From Acidobacteriota bacterium (GTDB lineage Bacteria > Acidobacteriota > Terriglobia > Bryobacterales > Bryobacteraceae), in NCBI GenBank assembly GCA_017304135.1, contig JAFLBB010000013.1:1-64000 (forward strand): DNA of 64,000 nucleotides, given 5' to 3'. The notes under the pieces were generated by a model that was not told where the DNA came from, made no database searches, and was given only the letters and a program-made list of their open reading frames with translations. Every line of letters begins with the position of its first letter. Position 1 is the first letter of the stretch. Made by a program: the position numbers and the translations under genes. Below are positions 32,991 to 41,684 of the stretch, one piece after another.

Positions 32991-34250
32991 TCATTGCGGG
33001 CGTCTCGAATACTTCTCATACAATTTGGTGTGCTTACTGTCCAGGCTCACCTGCTTGCCCTGAATGAACAGGCTTCGGACCTGAGTCTTGGTTTCCAGCG
33101 GATCGCCATCAGTCAGGATGAGGTCTGCCACCTTGCCTTCCTGAATCGAGCCTAGCTGCCCGCCAAGACCCCAGATTTCAGCCGCGTGCACAGTGAGAGC
33201 CTTCAACGCCACCTCCTTGGGCAGGCCAAAGGCAACAGCCGCAGCGGCCTGATAAGGGACGTTGCGAGCAAACTGATTGTCGAAGCTCCCGAAGGCAAAC
33301 TTGACCCCAGCCTTGTGCAATTCCGCCGGAAGCGTGTACTGGCTGTCGTAGGCGGCGTCTTCTTCCGCCGGCAGCGTATGCGTCTCGCCGAGAATCACGG
33401 GGATCTTGTCCTTCACGATCTCCGCCAGCGCCTTGCCGGGTTCGCGCACTTCGGCCAGAATGATCTTCACCCGTTCGCGCCGGGCAAAGGCAATCGCGTC
33501 CAGAATGGTTCGTTCGCGCCGCGCCACAACCAGGACAGGCCGCCTGCCTGCCAGCACCGGCAGCATGGCTTCCAGCTTGGGATCAGTCTGGAACCCGGCG
33601 CCGCCCGCACTCTTCGCTTTCTCATAGCGGCGGGCATCTTCAAAAAATAAACGCAGCTTCTCTAGCTCTTCGTCATAACGCTTTTTGGCCTCGCCATACG
33701 CCGTTGCCCGCGAATTAAAGAACTCCCCACTTGATGCGGCGATAACCGGGAAATTGAGCCTGACCACCACATCGCCCTTCACGCTCATCTCTTCCCACGT
33801 CCAGCCATCCAGATGAATCATGGCCCCTTGGCCTGAGATGATCCCGCCCTGCGGCAACGTGACTACCGAGGTGATGCCATTGGCCCGCGTGACCGCAATA
33901 TGCTCACTCTCCGGATTCACCGCAATCAGCGCCCGCAACTGAGGATTGAAGTCACCCAGTTCATTGGTGTCGCTGGTTTCTCGAACCGCGCCAATCTCAC
34001 TCAAACCGATATTGGTGGCCGAGTTAATCAGGCCCGGATAGAGGTGCAAGCCCTTGGCGTCGATCACCGTGGCCCCTTTGGGCGCGGCTAACTTCACCCC
34101 AACACCGGCGATTTTCCCGCCTTGAATCAGTACGGAACCGCTCGGCAGCTCCTCGCCCACCACGGGGTGGATGTAGGCGTTGCGAATGAGAATCGTTTCC
34201 TGTGCCGGAGCCGCGGCCAGAGACGCGAGGAGTAAAAGGATCGCTCTCAT
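32991..34250 (-). CDS. Amidohydrolase-family protein lacking the HxH metal motif
   Basis: A 419-residue exported protein with signal peptide MRAILLLLASLAAAPAQE and an amidohydrolase/imidazolonepropionase-like composite beta-sandwich plus TIM barrel. After the sandwich, the strand that normally reads PGxIDxHxH is PGLINSATNIGL, so the first two metal-binding His are absent. ILGETHTLPAEED and the C-terminal GKVADLILTDGDPLETK are retained. It may bind without hydrolysing, or act as a partner of the catalytic paralogue encoded just upstream, with which it overlaps by 4 nt. Last gene of the three-gene operon. Confidence 0.85.
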   Translation of the reverse strand: MRAILLLLASLAAAPAQETILIRNAYIHPVVGEELPSGSVLIQGGKIAGVGVKLAAPKGATVIDAKGLHLYPGLINSATNIGLSEIGAVRETSDTNELGDFNPQLRALIAVNPESEHIAVTRANGITSVVTLPQGGIISGQGAMIHLDGWTWEEMSVKGDVVVRLNFPVIAASSGEFFNSRATAYGEAKKRYDEELEKLRLFFEDARRYEKAKSAGGAGFQTDPKLEAMLPVLAGRRPVLVVARRERTILDAIAFARRERVKIILAEVREPGKALAEIVKDKIPVILGETHTLPAEEDAAYDSQYTLPAELHKAGVKFAFGSFDNQFARNVPYQAAAAVAFGLPKEVALKALTVHAAEIWGLGGQLGSIQEGKVADLILTDGDPLETKTQVRSLFIQGKQVSLDSKHTKLYEKYSRRPQ

Positions 34251-35575
34251 GCCGGCCTCCGGCCCGGCGCCGCCGCCGGTTTCTTCTGCTTTTCCTCGAG
34301 CGCCTTTTTCCTCAATTCGAGTTTCATCCGCGCTTTCTCGTCTTCTTCGCGGCTAAAGTACATCACACCGTCCACAAATACCTTCTCCACCTTGCTGTAA
34401 TTGGAGAGAGGATGCTGATCATAGATCACCAGATCGGCATCCTTGCCCACTTCAATCGAACCCACGCGGGAGTCGATGGCGAGTTGCTTCGCCGGATTGA
34501 TCGTCACCATGGCGAGGGCTTCCTCTTCGGTCAGGCCGCCATACTTCATCACCTTGGCCGCTTCCAGATTCAGGTGACGCATCAGTTCGGCCGAATCCGA
34601 GTTGAGCGACACCAGCACGCCGCGCTTGTGCATCAGCGCCGCGTTGTAGGGAATGGCATCGAAGGCCTCCACTTTATACGACCACCAGTCACTGAAGGTG
34701 GACGCCCCGGCGCCGTGCTTGGCAATCTCGTTGGCCACCTTGTAGCCTTCCAGGACGTGCTGCAGAGTGCGGATCTTAAACCCGAATTCATCCGCTAACC
34801 GAAGGAGCATTAAGATTTCGTCAGCGCGGTAACAATGCGCGTGAATAAACCGCTTGTCTTCCAGAATCTCCACCAACGGGTCTAACTTCAGGTCGCGGCG
34901 CGGCGGAATCGCTGTCTCGCCTTTCGCTGTCCGGGCTTCAAATGCCTTCCAATCGGCTTGATAACGGCGCGCATCGGTAAAAGCCTGGCGGATCACATCT
35001 TCCACGCCCATGCGTGTCGCCGGATAACGGAGTGTCGTCGCACCAAAAGAGGGAGTGCTGCCGCGGCGCTTCGGATTCTCTCCTAACGCAAACTTAATTC
35101 CCGGCTTCGCACCTTCAAACAATAGACCTTTGACGTCTTTTCCCCAACGCGTCTTAATAACGGAACACTTACCACCGATGGCATTCGCGCTCCCATGGAG
35201 GACATTTACGGTGGTCACGCCGCCGGCCAGGGCACGGTAAATGTCGATATCTTCAGGATTCAATACATCCTCAATCCCGACCATGGAACTTACCGAGACG
35301 CTGCCTTCATTGATCGAGTCAGCAGCAATATGCGAATGGCAGTCGATGATTCCCGGAATCACGTACTTCCCGGCCGCATCCACCACCGTGGCCCCACCGG
35401 GAATCATCAGCTTTTCGCCCACTTCGGCGATCTTTCCGTTGGAGATTCGGATCGACCCTTCCAACCGCCCCTTGGTGACCGTCAGGATCTTCGCGTTTTG
35501 AATCACCAGGTCCGCCCCGGGCAGCGCGCATGCCGCCAGTGCGAGGACCCCGCCCACCTGCCAGAGCGTCTTCAT
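34247..35575 (-). CDS. Amidohydrolase with intact metal site, exported
   Basis: A 442-residue exported hydrolase. Signal peptide about 1-20 (MKTLWQVGGVLALAACALPG; LAAC could be a lipobox). The metal motif is present: PGIIDCHSHIAAD; further candidate ligands are HAHC and the QHVLEGYK region, and SLNSDSAE supplies the late Asp. The C-terminal VGSIEVGKDADLVIYD is typical of dihydroorotase/imidazolonepropionase-type hydrolases. The C-terminus is Lys/Ala/Pro-rich. Only this member of the triad keeps HxH. Stop and start overlap both neighbours by 4 nt, implying fixed stoichiometry. The substrate is unknown; dipeptide or cyclic amide hydrolysis is common in the family. Confidence 0.88.
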   Translation of the reverse strand: MKTLWQVGGVLALAACALPGADLVIQNAKILTVTKGRLEGSIRISNGKIAEVGEKLMIPGGATVVDAAGKYVIPGIIDCHSHIAADSINEGSVSVSSMVGIEDVLNPEDIDIYRALAGGVTTVNVLHGSANAIGGKCSVIKTRWGKDVKGLLFEGAKPGIKFALGENPKRRGSTPSFGATTLRYPATRMGVEDVIRQAFTDARRYQADWKAFEARTAKGETAIPPRRDLKLDPLVEILEDKRFIHAHCYRADEILMLLRLADEFGFKIRTLQHVLEGYKVANEIAKHGAGASTFSDWWSYKVEAFDAIPYNAALMHKRGVLVSLNSDSAELMRHLNLEAAKVMKYGGLTEEEALAMVTINPAKQLAIDSRVGSIEVGKDADLVIYDQHPLSNYSKVEKVFVDGVMYFSREEDEKARMKLELRKKALEEKQKKPAAAPGRRPA

Positions 35576-36876
35576 TTCGCAGCCTCCTCCTTCTTTGCCT
35601 CCACAGGCGCAGGCTCATACTTCACGCCATCCACAATCACTGCCTTCACTTTTGACCGCTCCTGAAACCAGTCGCCATCCACCACCGTGAGGTTGGCGAT
35701 CTTACCCGGTTCGAGGCTTCCCACGCGGTCGGCGACGCCGTAAATCTCCGCCGCTGAGAGCGTCAGCGCCCGTACGGCATCCTCGCGCGACAGACCAGCA
35801 TCGATGGCCTTCTTCAGCGCGGCGCGCAACTCCGAGGGCTTCTCGATGCCGCCCGAGTAGAAGGCGAACTTCACCCCGGCTTTTTGCAACGCGGCAGCGG
35901 CTGCTGGAGCGGCCTCGCGCAGTTCCAATGTGCGCACGCTGTCACGCACGTCGGGGTTGGCTTCCTTTGGCTTCTCGGGGAATTGCAGGCTCACCAGGAC
36001 GGAAAAGCCGCTGGCCTTGATCGCCTCGATGGCGCGGGCAGCGTCGTGACCGCCGTAGAGCACCACATTCCGCTTCAACTCCGCTCCAAACCTGGCCATC
36101 CGCTCCAACTCCACCCGCGAGGCGGCGGGCAGCATGACGCGCGACGAGGCCAGTACGCCTTCCAGCGCCCGGTCGTACTCCACACGCTTCATCCCCCGCG
36201 GCGACTTGGCATAGAGTTCCTTGGCCGCCTGATAGTGATCGGCATCGAGATACACCTGGCGAATGTAGGCAAACGCGCCCATCAGCGAGCCGGGAAAACT
36301 GGTGAACCCCGATGTGCGCACACTCAACGATTGCCCCAGCGGCGAGGCGACCAGCATTTGGCCCGGCTTGTCCCCTGCCAGATTGATCCAAGAACCGTGT
36401 CCGGCGAAGATACCCGATGTGGGGAAGACGACGGCCGAGGTAAAGCCCGCGTCGCGTGCCTGAGCGATGCTGGCGTCGCCGGATTGCACCAACTCGACTC
36501 CGGTGATCCAGGCGGTGTTGGCCGGGCGATCCTCCGGTCCCCGGGCCACTGGCCCTGCGGGGGCAGCGCCCCGGCCGCGTGGCGTGGCCGGCTCCTGCGC
36601 GGAGGTGGAGCGGGGAACGCCCCAGGTGCTCATGGTGTTGGTGAAGCCGGGATAGACGGTGAGGCCCACGCCTTCAATGATCCAGGCATCAGGAGGAATC
36701 GCGGCGTTTGCGCCGGCGGCTTCGACAAGCCCATCACGCACCACCACATTGCCGCGCTCGATCACGGCGCCTGTCCCCGTATAGATCTTGGCACCCCGCA
36801 CAGCCAGCACCTTGGGAACCTCCGCCCACAGCGCGCCGGCCGTGAGCAGAATCGCCAGCACCTTCGTTCGCCACAT
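35572..36876 (-). CDS. Amidohydrolase-family protein lacking the HxH metal motif (first gene of triad)
   Basis: A 434-residue exported paralogue with signal peptide MWRTKVLAILLTAGALWAE. The metal-site strand reads PGFTNTMSTWGV instead of PGxxDxHxH. A Pro/Gly/Arg-rich insert (about 90-115) follows it. C-terminal VGSLEPGKIANLTVVDGDW keeps the family pattern. The ATG at 36876 is chosen because AGGAGGG lies upstream and the signal peptide starts there; a TTG at 36912 would add 12 residues. It heads the operon from the bidirectional promoter shared with purM. Confidence 0.83.
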   Translation of the reverse strand: MWRTKVLAILLTAGALWAEVPKVLAVRGAKIYTGTGAVIERGNVVVRDGLVEAAGANAAIPPDAWIIEGVGLTVYPGFTNTMSTWGVPRSTSAQEPATPRGRGAAPAGPVARGPEDRPANTAWITGVELVQSGDASIAQARDAGFTSAVVFPTSGIFAGHGSWINLAGDKPGQMLVASPLGQSLSVRTSGFTSFPGSLMGAFAYIRQVYLDADHYQAAKELYAKSPRGMKRVEYDRALEGVLASSRVMLPAASRVELERMARFGAELKRNVVLYGGHDAARAIEAIKASGFSVLVSLQFPEKPKEANPDVRDSVRTLELREAAPAAAAALQKAGVKFAFYSGGIEKPSELRAALKKAIDAGLSREDAVRALTLSAAEIYGVADRVGSLEPGKIANLTVVDGDWFQERSKVKAVIVDGVKYEPAPVEAKKEEAAK

Positions 36877-36922
36877 TGCCTTCCAGACCCTCCTGAAACC
36901 GCTCCTAATCAAGTGAATCCGC

Positions 36923-36929
36923 TATTATA
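36923..36929. promoter_or_regulatory. Shared bidirectional -10 element between purM and the amidohydrolase operon
   Basis: The sequence CTATTATAG reads TATTAT on the plus strand (36923-36928) and TATAAT on the minus strand (36929-36924). It is 15 nt before the purM ATG and 47 nt before the amidohydrolase ATG, so one near-palindromic box may serve both directions. Confidence 0.5.
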
Positions 36930-36943
36930 GGGGTTTCTTTCAC

Positions 36944-38017
36944 ATGCCCTCCCGAAAGCAGCCGCCGCAGACGCCTCGCGCTCAGGCCACTTCCTACAAA
37001 GACGCCGGCGTCAACATCGACGAAGCCGACCGCGCCGTGGCACGCATCAAGCGACTGGCGAAGTCCACTTTCTCGCAAAATGTTCTTACTGGAATCGGCA
37101 GCTTCGGGGCCGCCTTCAGTCTCGCCGGATGGAAGAAGCCGGTCCTGATCAGCTCCGCCGATGGCGTCGGCACGAAGCTTAAGGTGGCCTTCCTGGCCAA
37201 CAAGCACGACACGGTGGGCGAGGACCTGGTGAATCACTGCGTCAACGACATCATGGTGCAGGGCGCGACGCCGCTCTTCTTCCTCGACTATTTTGCCACG
37301 GGAACGCTGAACGCCCTGATTACCGCGGATGTGATCGCCGGAATCGCCCGCGGATGCAAAGCCAACGGCTGCGCGCTCATCGGCGGCGAAACGGCCGAGA
37401 TGCCGGGACTTTACTTACCGGGCGAGTATGATCTGGCCGGCTTCATTGTTGGCGCGGTGGAGCAGAAAAAGCTGCTCACCGGCGCCGCCATCCGTCCGGG
37501 CGACCTGCTGCTCGGCCTGCCATCCACCGGACTGCACACCAACGGCTACTCGCTGGCGCGCAAGCTGCTCTTTGAGGTCGCCAAAGCGAACGTCGATACG
37601 CACCTGCCCGAGTTAGGCTGCACGGTAGGCGAGGAATTACTGAAGGTTCACCGCTCGTATGCGAAGCCGATCACGGCCTTGCGAGATGCCGGCATCCTCA
37701 AGGGTGCGGCCCACATCACCGGCGGCGGCATCACGGACAACCTGCCGCGCATTCTGCCCGATACGGCATCAGCGGAGATCCACACACGCTCGTGGACGAT
37801 CCCGCCCGTGTTTGAGTTGCTGCGCTCCATCGGCAACGTGCCGCTGGATGACTACCGCCGCACGTTCAACCTCGGCGTGGGCATGATTCTGGTGGTCGAT
37901 GCGAAGCGCGCTTCGGCGGCGGAAGCCCTGCTCAAGAAGGTTCGCTCGCCGTTCTTTGAGATCGGCCACATTGTCGCCGCCAAGCCGCGCGCACCGCGCG
38001 TCGTGTATCTCGACTAG
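36944..38017 (+). CDS. purM: Phosphoribosylformylglycinamidine cyclo-ligase
   Basis: A 357-residue AIR synthetase, fifth step of purine synthesis, closing the imidazole ring with ATP. Typical segments: SADGVGTKLKVA, VNDIMVQGATPLFFLDYFATG, ALIGGETAEMPG, GLPSTGLHTNGYSLAR and HITGGGITDNLPR. The length is about 10 residues above E. coli PurM because of an N-terminal Pro/Gln/Arg-rich leader. It is followed by purN after 3 nt, forming a purine operon. Confidence 0.97.
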   Translation: MPSRKQPPQTPRAQATSYKDAGVNIDEADRAVARIKRLAKSTFSQNVLTGIGSFGAAFSLAGWKKPVLISSADGVGTKLKVAFLANKHDTVGEDLVNHCVNDIMVQGATPLFFLDYFATGTLNALITADVIAGIARGCKANGCALIGGETAEMPGLYLPGEYDLAGFIVGAVEQKKLLTGAAIRPGDLLLGLPSTGLHTNGYSLARKLLFEVAKANVDTHLPELGCTVGEELLKVHRSYAKPITALRDAGILKGAAHITGGGITDNLPRILPDTASAEIHTRSWTIPPVFELLRSIGNVPLDDYRRTFNLGVGMILVVDAKRASAAEALLKKVRSPFFEIGHIVAAKPRAPRVVYLD

Positions 38018-38020
38018 TCC

Positions 38021-38629
38021 ATGGGCAAACGACTCGGCATTCTCCTCTCCGGCCGCGGCTCCAATTTCGAGGCCATCGCCGGCAACATCCGCCACGGAAC
38101 CCTGGACGCGGAAATCGCCGTGGTCATCTCGAATCGCGAGGCCGCTCCCGGACTGGCGACTGCCCGCGCCCTGGGCCTGCAAGCCGTGTGTCACCCCTCC
38201 AAGGGAATCGAACGCGAGGCCTTTGACACGCAGTTAGTGGCCACGCTGCGGCAGCACGAAGTCGACCTGGTCATCCTGGCCGGTTACATGCGCCTGCTGA
38301 GTCCCGTGTTTATCCGCGCCTTCCCGCAGCGCATCCTGAACATTCATCCGTCGCTGCTACCGGCCTTTCCCGGACTGGACGCCCAGCACCAGGCGTTTGA
38401 GTATGGCGCTAAGATCTCAGGGTGCACCGTGCACTTCGTGGACGAGCAGCTCGACCACGGCCCGATCATTTGTCAGTCCGCTGTGCCTGTGCTCGCCGGT
38501 GATACGGCCGAGACGCTTTCCGCGCGCATCCTCGAAATGGAGCACAAGGTCTACTCCGAGGCCATTGGCATCGTGCTCTCAGGCCGGTACCGTATAGAGG
38601 GACGACGCGTCCTGGTTGAGGAGAACTAA
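38021..38629 (+). CDS. purN: Phosphoribosylglycinamide formyltransferase
   Basis: A 202-residue enzyme using 10-formyl-THF to formylate GAR in purine synthesis. Key elements: LLSGRGSNFEAIAG (phosphate loop), AGYMRLLSPVF, NIHPSLLPAFPG with catalytic Asn/His, and HFVDEQLDHGPIICQ with catalytic Asp. Complete length. It starts 3 nt after purM and is followed 1 nt later by an oxidoreductase gene. Confidence 0.97.
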   Translation: MGKRLGILLSGRGSNFEAIAGNIRHGTLDAEIAVVISNREAAPGLATARALGLQAVCHPSKGIEREAFDTQLVATLRQHEVDLVILAGYMRLLSPVFIRAFPQRILNIHPSLLPAFPGLDAQHQAFEYGAKISGCTVHFVDEQLDHGPIICQSAVPVLAGDTAETLSARILEMEHKVYSEAIGIVLSGRYRIEGRRVLVEEN

Positions 38630-38630
38630 C

Positions 38631-39824
38631 ATGAACCGCCGCCAATTCGCCGCTGCCGCCGCCGCCGCGCAAACCGCGCTTGCCTATCAACGCACCATCG
38701 GAGCCAATGACCGCATCAGGGTGGGAGTCATCGGCGCGGGCGGCCGAGGCCGCTACCTGACTGGTGAGTTCAAGGAGATCGGCGCGGAGATGGCGGCCGT
38801 GTGCGACGTGGCCGAGGCGAATCTCGAGGCAGGTTTGAAGGCCGCAAGCACCGGCGCCAAGCCGTTCGACAACTACAAGCGTCTGCTGGAAGACAGGTCC
38901 ATCGACGCCGTCATCGTGTCCACGCCTGACCACTGGCATGCGCAGATGACGATCGATGCTGTCGAAGCAGGCAAGGACGTGTATGTCGAAAAGCCGCTCG
39001 CGCACACCATCGCTGAGGGCTATCGCATGATCGAGGCGACGCGTCGCACCAAGCGCATTGTGCAGGTGGGCATGCAGCGGCGCAGTTCGGCGCTGTTTCA
39101 GGAATCGCGCGCCATTGCGCAGTCGGGCGAACTGGGCAACGTGCGGCTGGTGAATTCCTGGTGGTACAACCATCAGGCATCGATGAACACGAGCCCGGTT
39201 ACGGGCAAGGTCGACTGGCAGCAGTGGCTCGGGACGTCACCCAAGCGCGAGTTTGATCCGATCCGCTTCCGCAACTGGTATTACTTTTGGGACTACTCAG
39301 GCGGACTCATGATCGGCCAGGCTGCGCACGTGATCGACGCCATCCACTGGTACATGAACTCCGACGCTCCGCTGGCGGTCACCACTTCGGGCGGCGCGGT
39401 GAATATCGACGGCGTGGAGATTCCCGAGACCACCTGCATGTCGATTGAGTATCCGCAGAACTACCTGGCGGTGTTCACCGTCGGCTACAAGGCGATGCGG
39501 TACAACATGTTCAACGACCAGTGCAAACAGTTCCACGGAGACAAAGCGCGCCTGGATGTGGGGCGTGAATGGTATGCGCTCTATCCGCAGTCGACCGCGA
39601 TTGAGATGAAGCCGAGCCGCGAAAAGAAGCTGCCGGGTTCGTTCAATCCGGCCACGCGCGATCACATCCGCAACTTCCTGGACTGCATCCGCACGCGAAA
39701 CGAACCCAACGCTCCGGTGGAGGCGGGCCAGTCGACCAACATCGTGCTCTGCATGGCGATCGAGTCGCTGCGCACGGGGCGGCGGATGAAGTGGAATCCG
39801 GTGTCGCGCCGCGCCGAGGCATAA
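38631..39824 (+). CDS. Gfo/Idh/MocA-family oxidoreductase, exported
   Basis: A 397-residue NAD(P)-binding oxidoreductase. The first 20 residues (MNRRQFAAAAAAAQTALAYQ) look like a Tat-type signal with NRRQF. The Rossmann motif is VGVIGAGGRGRY, EKPLAHTIAEGYRM is the conserved EKP region, and AAHVIDAIHWYMNS the family active-site segment with HxxD. Such exported members are numerous in Acidobacteria and Planctomycetes and may act on sugars. GAGGAG is present upstream. It is 1 nt after purN, so it is transcribed with purine genes although no functional tie is apparent. Confidence 0.88.
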   Translation: MNRRQFAAAAAAAQTALAYQRTIGANDRIRVGVIGAGGRGRYLTGEFKEIGAEMAAVCDVAEANLEAGLKAASTGAKPFDNYKRLLEDRSIDAVIVSTPDHWHAQMTIDAVEAGKDVYVEKPLAHTIAEGYRMIEATRRTKRIVQVGMQRRSSALFQESRAIAQSGELGNVRLVNSWWYNHQASMNTSPVTGKVDWQQWLGTSPKREFDPIRFRNWYYFWDYSGGLMIGQAAHVIDAIHWYMNSDAPLAVTTSGGAVNIDGVEIPETTCMSIEYPQNYLAVFTVGYKAMRYNMFNDQCKQFHGDKARLDVGREWYALYPQSTAIEMKPSREKKLPGSFNPATRDHIRNFLDCIRTRNEPNAPVEAGQSTNIVLCMAIESLRTGRRMKWNPVSRRAEA

Positions 39825-39833
39825 GCGGCCCCC

Positions 39834-39986
39834 TCAGGGCACCCAGGTGAGCGTCTTGGCCGGGGGAGCGTCGTTCGGCACGAGGCCGGGCTGCGCGGGC
39901 AAGGGAGCGGGTTGATTGGGAAGCGGCCCGGGGAAGCGGCCGGGGTTCGATCCGTAGGCGTGGATGGAAGTGAACAGGGTTTCCAT
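39834..39986 (-). CDS. Possible 50-residue proline-rich small protein
   Basis: An ORF of 50 codons, starting METLFTSIHAYGSNPGRFPG and ending KTLTWVP, with 12 prolines after residue 14. TGGAG lies before the ATG at a suitable distance, and TACACT ends 9 nt upstream, the same promoter-to-start geometry as other genes here. It has no signal or recognised domain. It lies in the 291-nt gap between convergent genes, which otherwise shows nothing. It could be spurious. Confidence 0.4.
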   Translation of the reverse strand: METLFTSIHAYGSNPGRFPGPLPNQPAPLPAQPGLVPNDAPPAKTLTWVP

Positions 39987-40115
39987 AGCGGCTCCAGTGT
40001 AGGGGGCGGTGTGTGTGCGCGGTTCACCGGGCTGCCGGAAGTGGTTGCAGAGACAAGGGGAAGAGAAATTCCCAGCGTGTGTGATCGGGAATGAACGGAG
40101 GGTGATTTCGAGCCG

Positions 40116-40979
40116 TCACTGATTGGGTGGCGGCGGGGGCGGGGTATGGCTGGTTGTGGTGAGGAACAGGGACTGGAGCCGCCAGCCGTGCACCGTGCGG
40201 TGGAAGATGGCGATGTTGGAGTAGCGGCAGCCTCGGAGGTAATCGAAGCCGGCGATGGCGCGCTGACCATCGCGGGTTATATGAGGTGTGCGAACCGCGA
40301 GTAGTTTGCCACGCTTGGCGGCGTTCGCGGCGCGTGCCGCGAGGGAAGTGAGGTCGGTTCCATCCAGGGGAGTTGCCCCGGAGCGAATGTAGTTGATGGC
40401 TTCCTCAATGTACTCTCGGCTCTCCGAATTGACGGCTCGCGCGGCTTCGAGCAGCGCCAGTGCACGCGGCGAAGCGTTGAGTTTCAATGATCGGATCGCG
40501 TTGCTGGTGACGGCGCCGCCGAATTCGCCTTTGGCAGCGTAGGCGAGAAGGCCCCAATCCTTGTCCGTCGCCGGGTGAATCAGGTGGGCGACAAGATCTT
40601 CTGCAAGATCGTGATCGGGCTCGCCGCGGCCTGGCGCGGGCATTCTCCTGATGGACTGACGCAACGCTACAGGTTCGCCGAGGTATGTGAGTAACCCCAG
40701 CGCTTCTTTCTCCTTGATGCCCTTACTGCTCACCAATTCGGCGAGCAGTTGCCGGAATTCGAAGATCTGAGCAATGAACTCTTCAGGGTCTTGGATATCC
40801 AGATCCTTGGTCTGAAACAGAGCCTTCAGGGCACTGGTTTGCTGCGCGCGGGGCAGGCGGCCGATGCGGCCGAGTTCCTGTTCGGCACTGGGACGATCCG
40901 TCTGCGCCACCAGCGGCAGCGCGATGGACGAAGCGGCCTGCGCGATGGTGAGGAGGATGTGGATGGCGCGATGTCGCAT
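40116..40979 (-). CDS. Exported unknown protein
   Basis: A 287-residue predicted periplasmic protein that I do not recognise. From the ATG at 40979 there is a good signal peptide (MRHRAIHILLTIAQAASSIA, ending PLVAQ). The body is helical with HEAT-like pairs (about 40-200) and the C-terminal part (SNIAIFHRTVHGWRLQSLFL) resembles a small SnoaL/NTF2-like beta segment; it ends in a Pro-rich HTPPPPPPNQ tail. In-frame ATGs at 40997, 41006 and 41042 are alternative starts. Divergent from hicA with a shared 18-bp inverted repeat upstream. Confidence 0.65.
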   Translation of the reverse strand: MRHRAIHILLTIAQAASSIALPLVAQTDRPSAEQELGRIGRLPRAQQTSALKALFQTKDLDIQDPEEFIAQIFEFRQLLAELVSSKGIKEKEALGLLTYLGEPVALRQSIRRMPAPGRGEPDHDLAEDLVAHLIHPATDKDWGLLAYAAKGEFGGAVTSNAIRSLKLNASPRALALLEAARAVNSESREYIEEAINYIRSGATPLDGTDLTSLAARAANAAKRGKLLAVRTPHITRDGQRAIAGFDYLRGCRYSNIAIFHRTVHGWRLQSLFLTTTSHTPPPPPPNQ

Positions 40980-41034
40980 GCCAGGCACCGTGGCCATATT
41001 GTGGCACATTTCCCAGTAGGATTCGATTGATTCA

Positions 41035-41052
41035 GTAACCATTTTTGGTTAC
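41035..41052. promoter_or_regulatory. Inverted repeat upstream of hicAB, probable HicB operator
   Basis: GTAACC, a 6-base ATTTTT spacer, and GGTTAC: perfect 6-bp arms ending 9 nt before the hicA GTG. HicB antitoxins with a DNA-binding domain usually repress their own operon from such dyads. The divergent exported-protein gene could be affected too. Confidence 0.5.
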
Positions 41053-41061
41053 GCTTGGATT

Positions 41062-41241
41062 GTGAAGATGAGCGAACTGCGGCGCTGGCTGAGAAAGCAG
41101 GGCTGCCGGTTCGTTGAGGAGTCGAGGCATACCCGCATCATTCTCGGCGAGCGGATCTCCCGAATGCCAAGGCATCCGGCCAAGGAGATCAAGAAGGGCA
41201 CGCTGGAAGGTGTGCTGCGGGACCTGGGCCTTCGGATGTAA
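41062..41241 (+). CDS. hicA: HicA-type mRNA interferase toxin
   Basis: A 59-residue double-stranded-RNA-binding-fold toxin. From the GTG at 41062 it reads VKMSELRRWLRKQGCRF, matching HicA proteins that start M-K-x-S-E-F-R-R-W-L; the ATG at 41068 is possible. The catalytic His is in ESRHTRIIL (His23), and HPAKEIKKGTLEGVLRDLGL is the standard C-terminal HicA motif. The toxin would cleave mRNA and arrest growth. hicB begins 8 nt downstream with a strong AAGGAG. The order toxin-antitoxin is the usual one. Confidence 0.88.
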   Translation: MKMSELRRWLRKQGCRFVEESRHTRIILGERISRMPRHPAKEIKKGTLEGVLRDLGLRM

Positions 41242-41249
41242 GGAGTGCG

Positions 41250-41684
41250 ATGGAACCATATCAGGCGCTATTCGAAGAAGATCAGGCAGCGGGCGGCTAC
41301 GTCGTCACGTTCCCTGATTTCGGTTATGGTGTCACCCAAGGCGAAAGCGGCGCCGAGGCCATGGAGATGGCGCGTGACCTGCTCCTGCTGACCATCGGCG
41401 ACTACATGCGGGCGGGCAGGCCGCTGCCGGCGGCGGCGCGGCGGCGCGGCGGAAAATACAGGCCTGTGGCCCTGACGATTCTGCAATCCGCGAAGGTGGA
41501 CCTCTACACGGCTTTCCTTGCGTCCGGTTGGAAGAAAGCCGAATTTGCGCGGCGGGTTGGCATTCCCAGGACTCATGTGGAGCGCCTGTTCTCACTGCGG
41601 CACCGTTCACGGCTAGAGCAAATCGAGGCGGCGTTCGCGGCGATGGGGAAGACGCTCAGGCTCGAAGTGATGAGCGCGGCGTAG
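41250..41684 (+). CDS. hicB: HicB-type antitoxin
   Basis: A 144-residue antitoxin. The N-terminal partially degraded RNase-H-like fold contains YVVTFPDFGYGVTQGESGAE, and the C-terminal helix-turn-helix is AEFARRVGIPRTHVERLFSL, typical of longer HicB proteins that act as repressors. AAGGAG lies 5 nt before the ATG. It neutralises HicA and probably binds the inverted repeat at 41035-41052. Confidence 0.92.
   Translation: MEPYQALFEEDQAAGGYVVTFPDFGYGVTQGESGAEAMEMARDLLLLTIGDYMRAGRPLPAAARRRGGKYRPVALTILQSAKVDLYTAFLASGWKKAEFARRVGIPRTHVERLFSLRHRSRLEQIEAAFAAMGKTLRLEVMSAA

Noticed and set aside
39930-39965. tRNA T-arm-like GGGTTCGATCC
   Set aside because: Flanking bases do not pair as a T stem and no acceptor or anticodon arm can be drawn.
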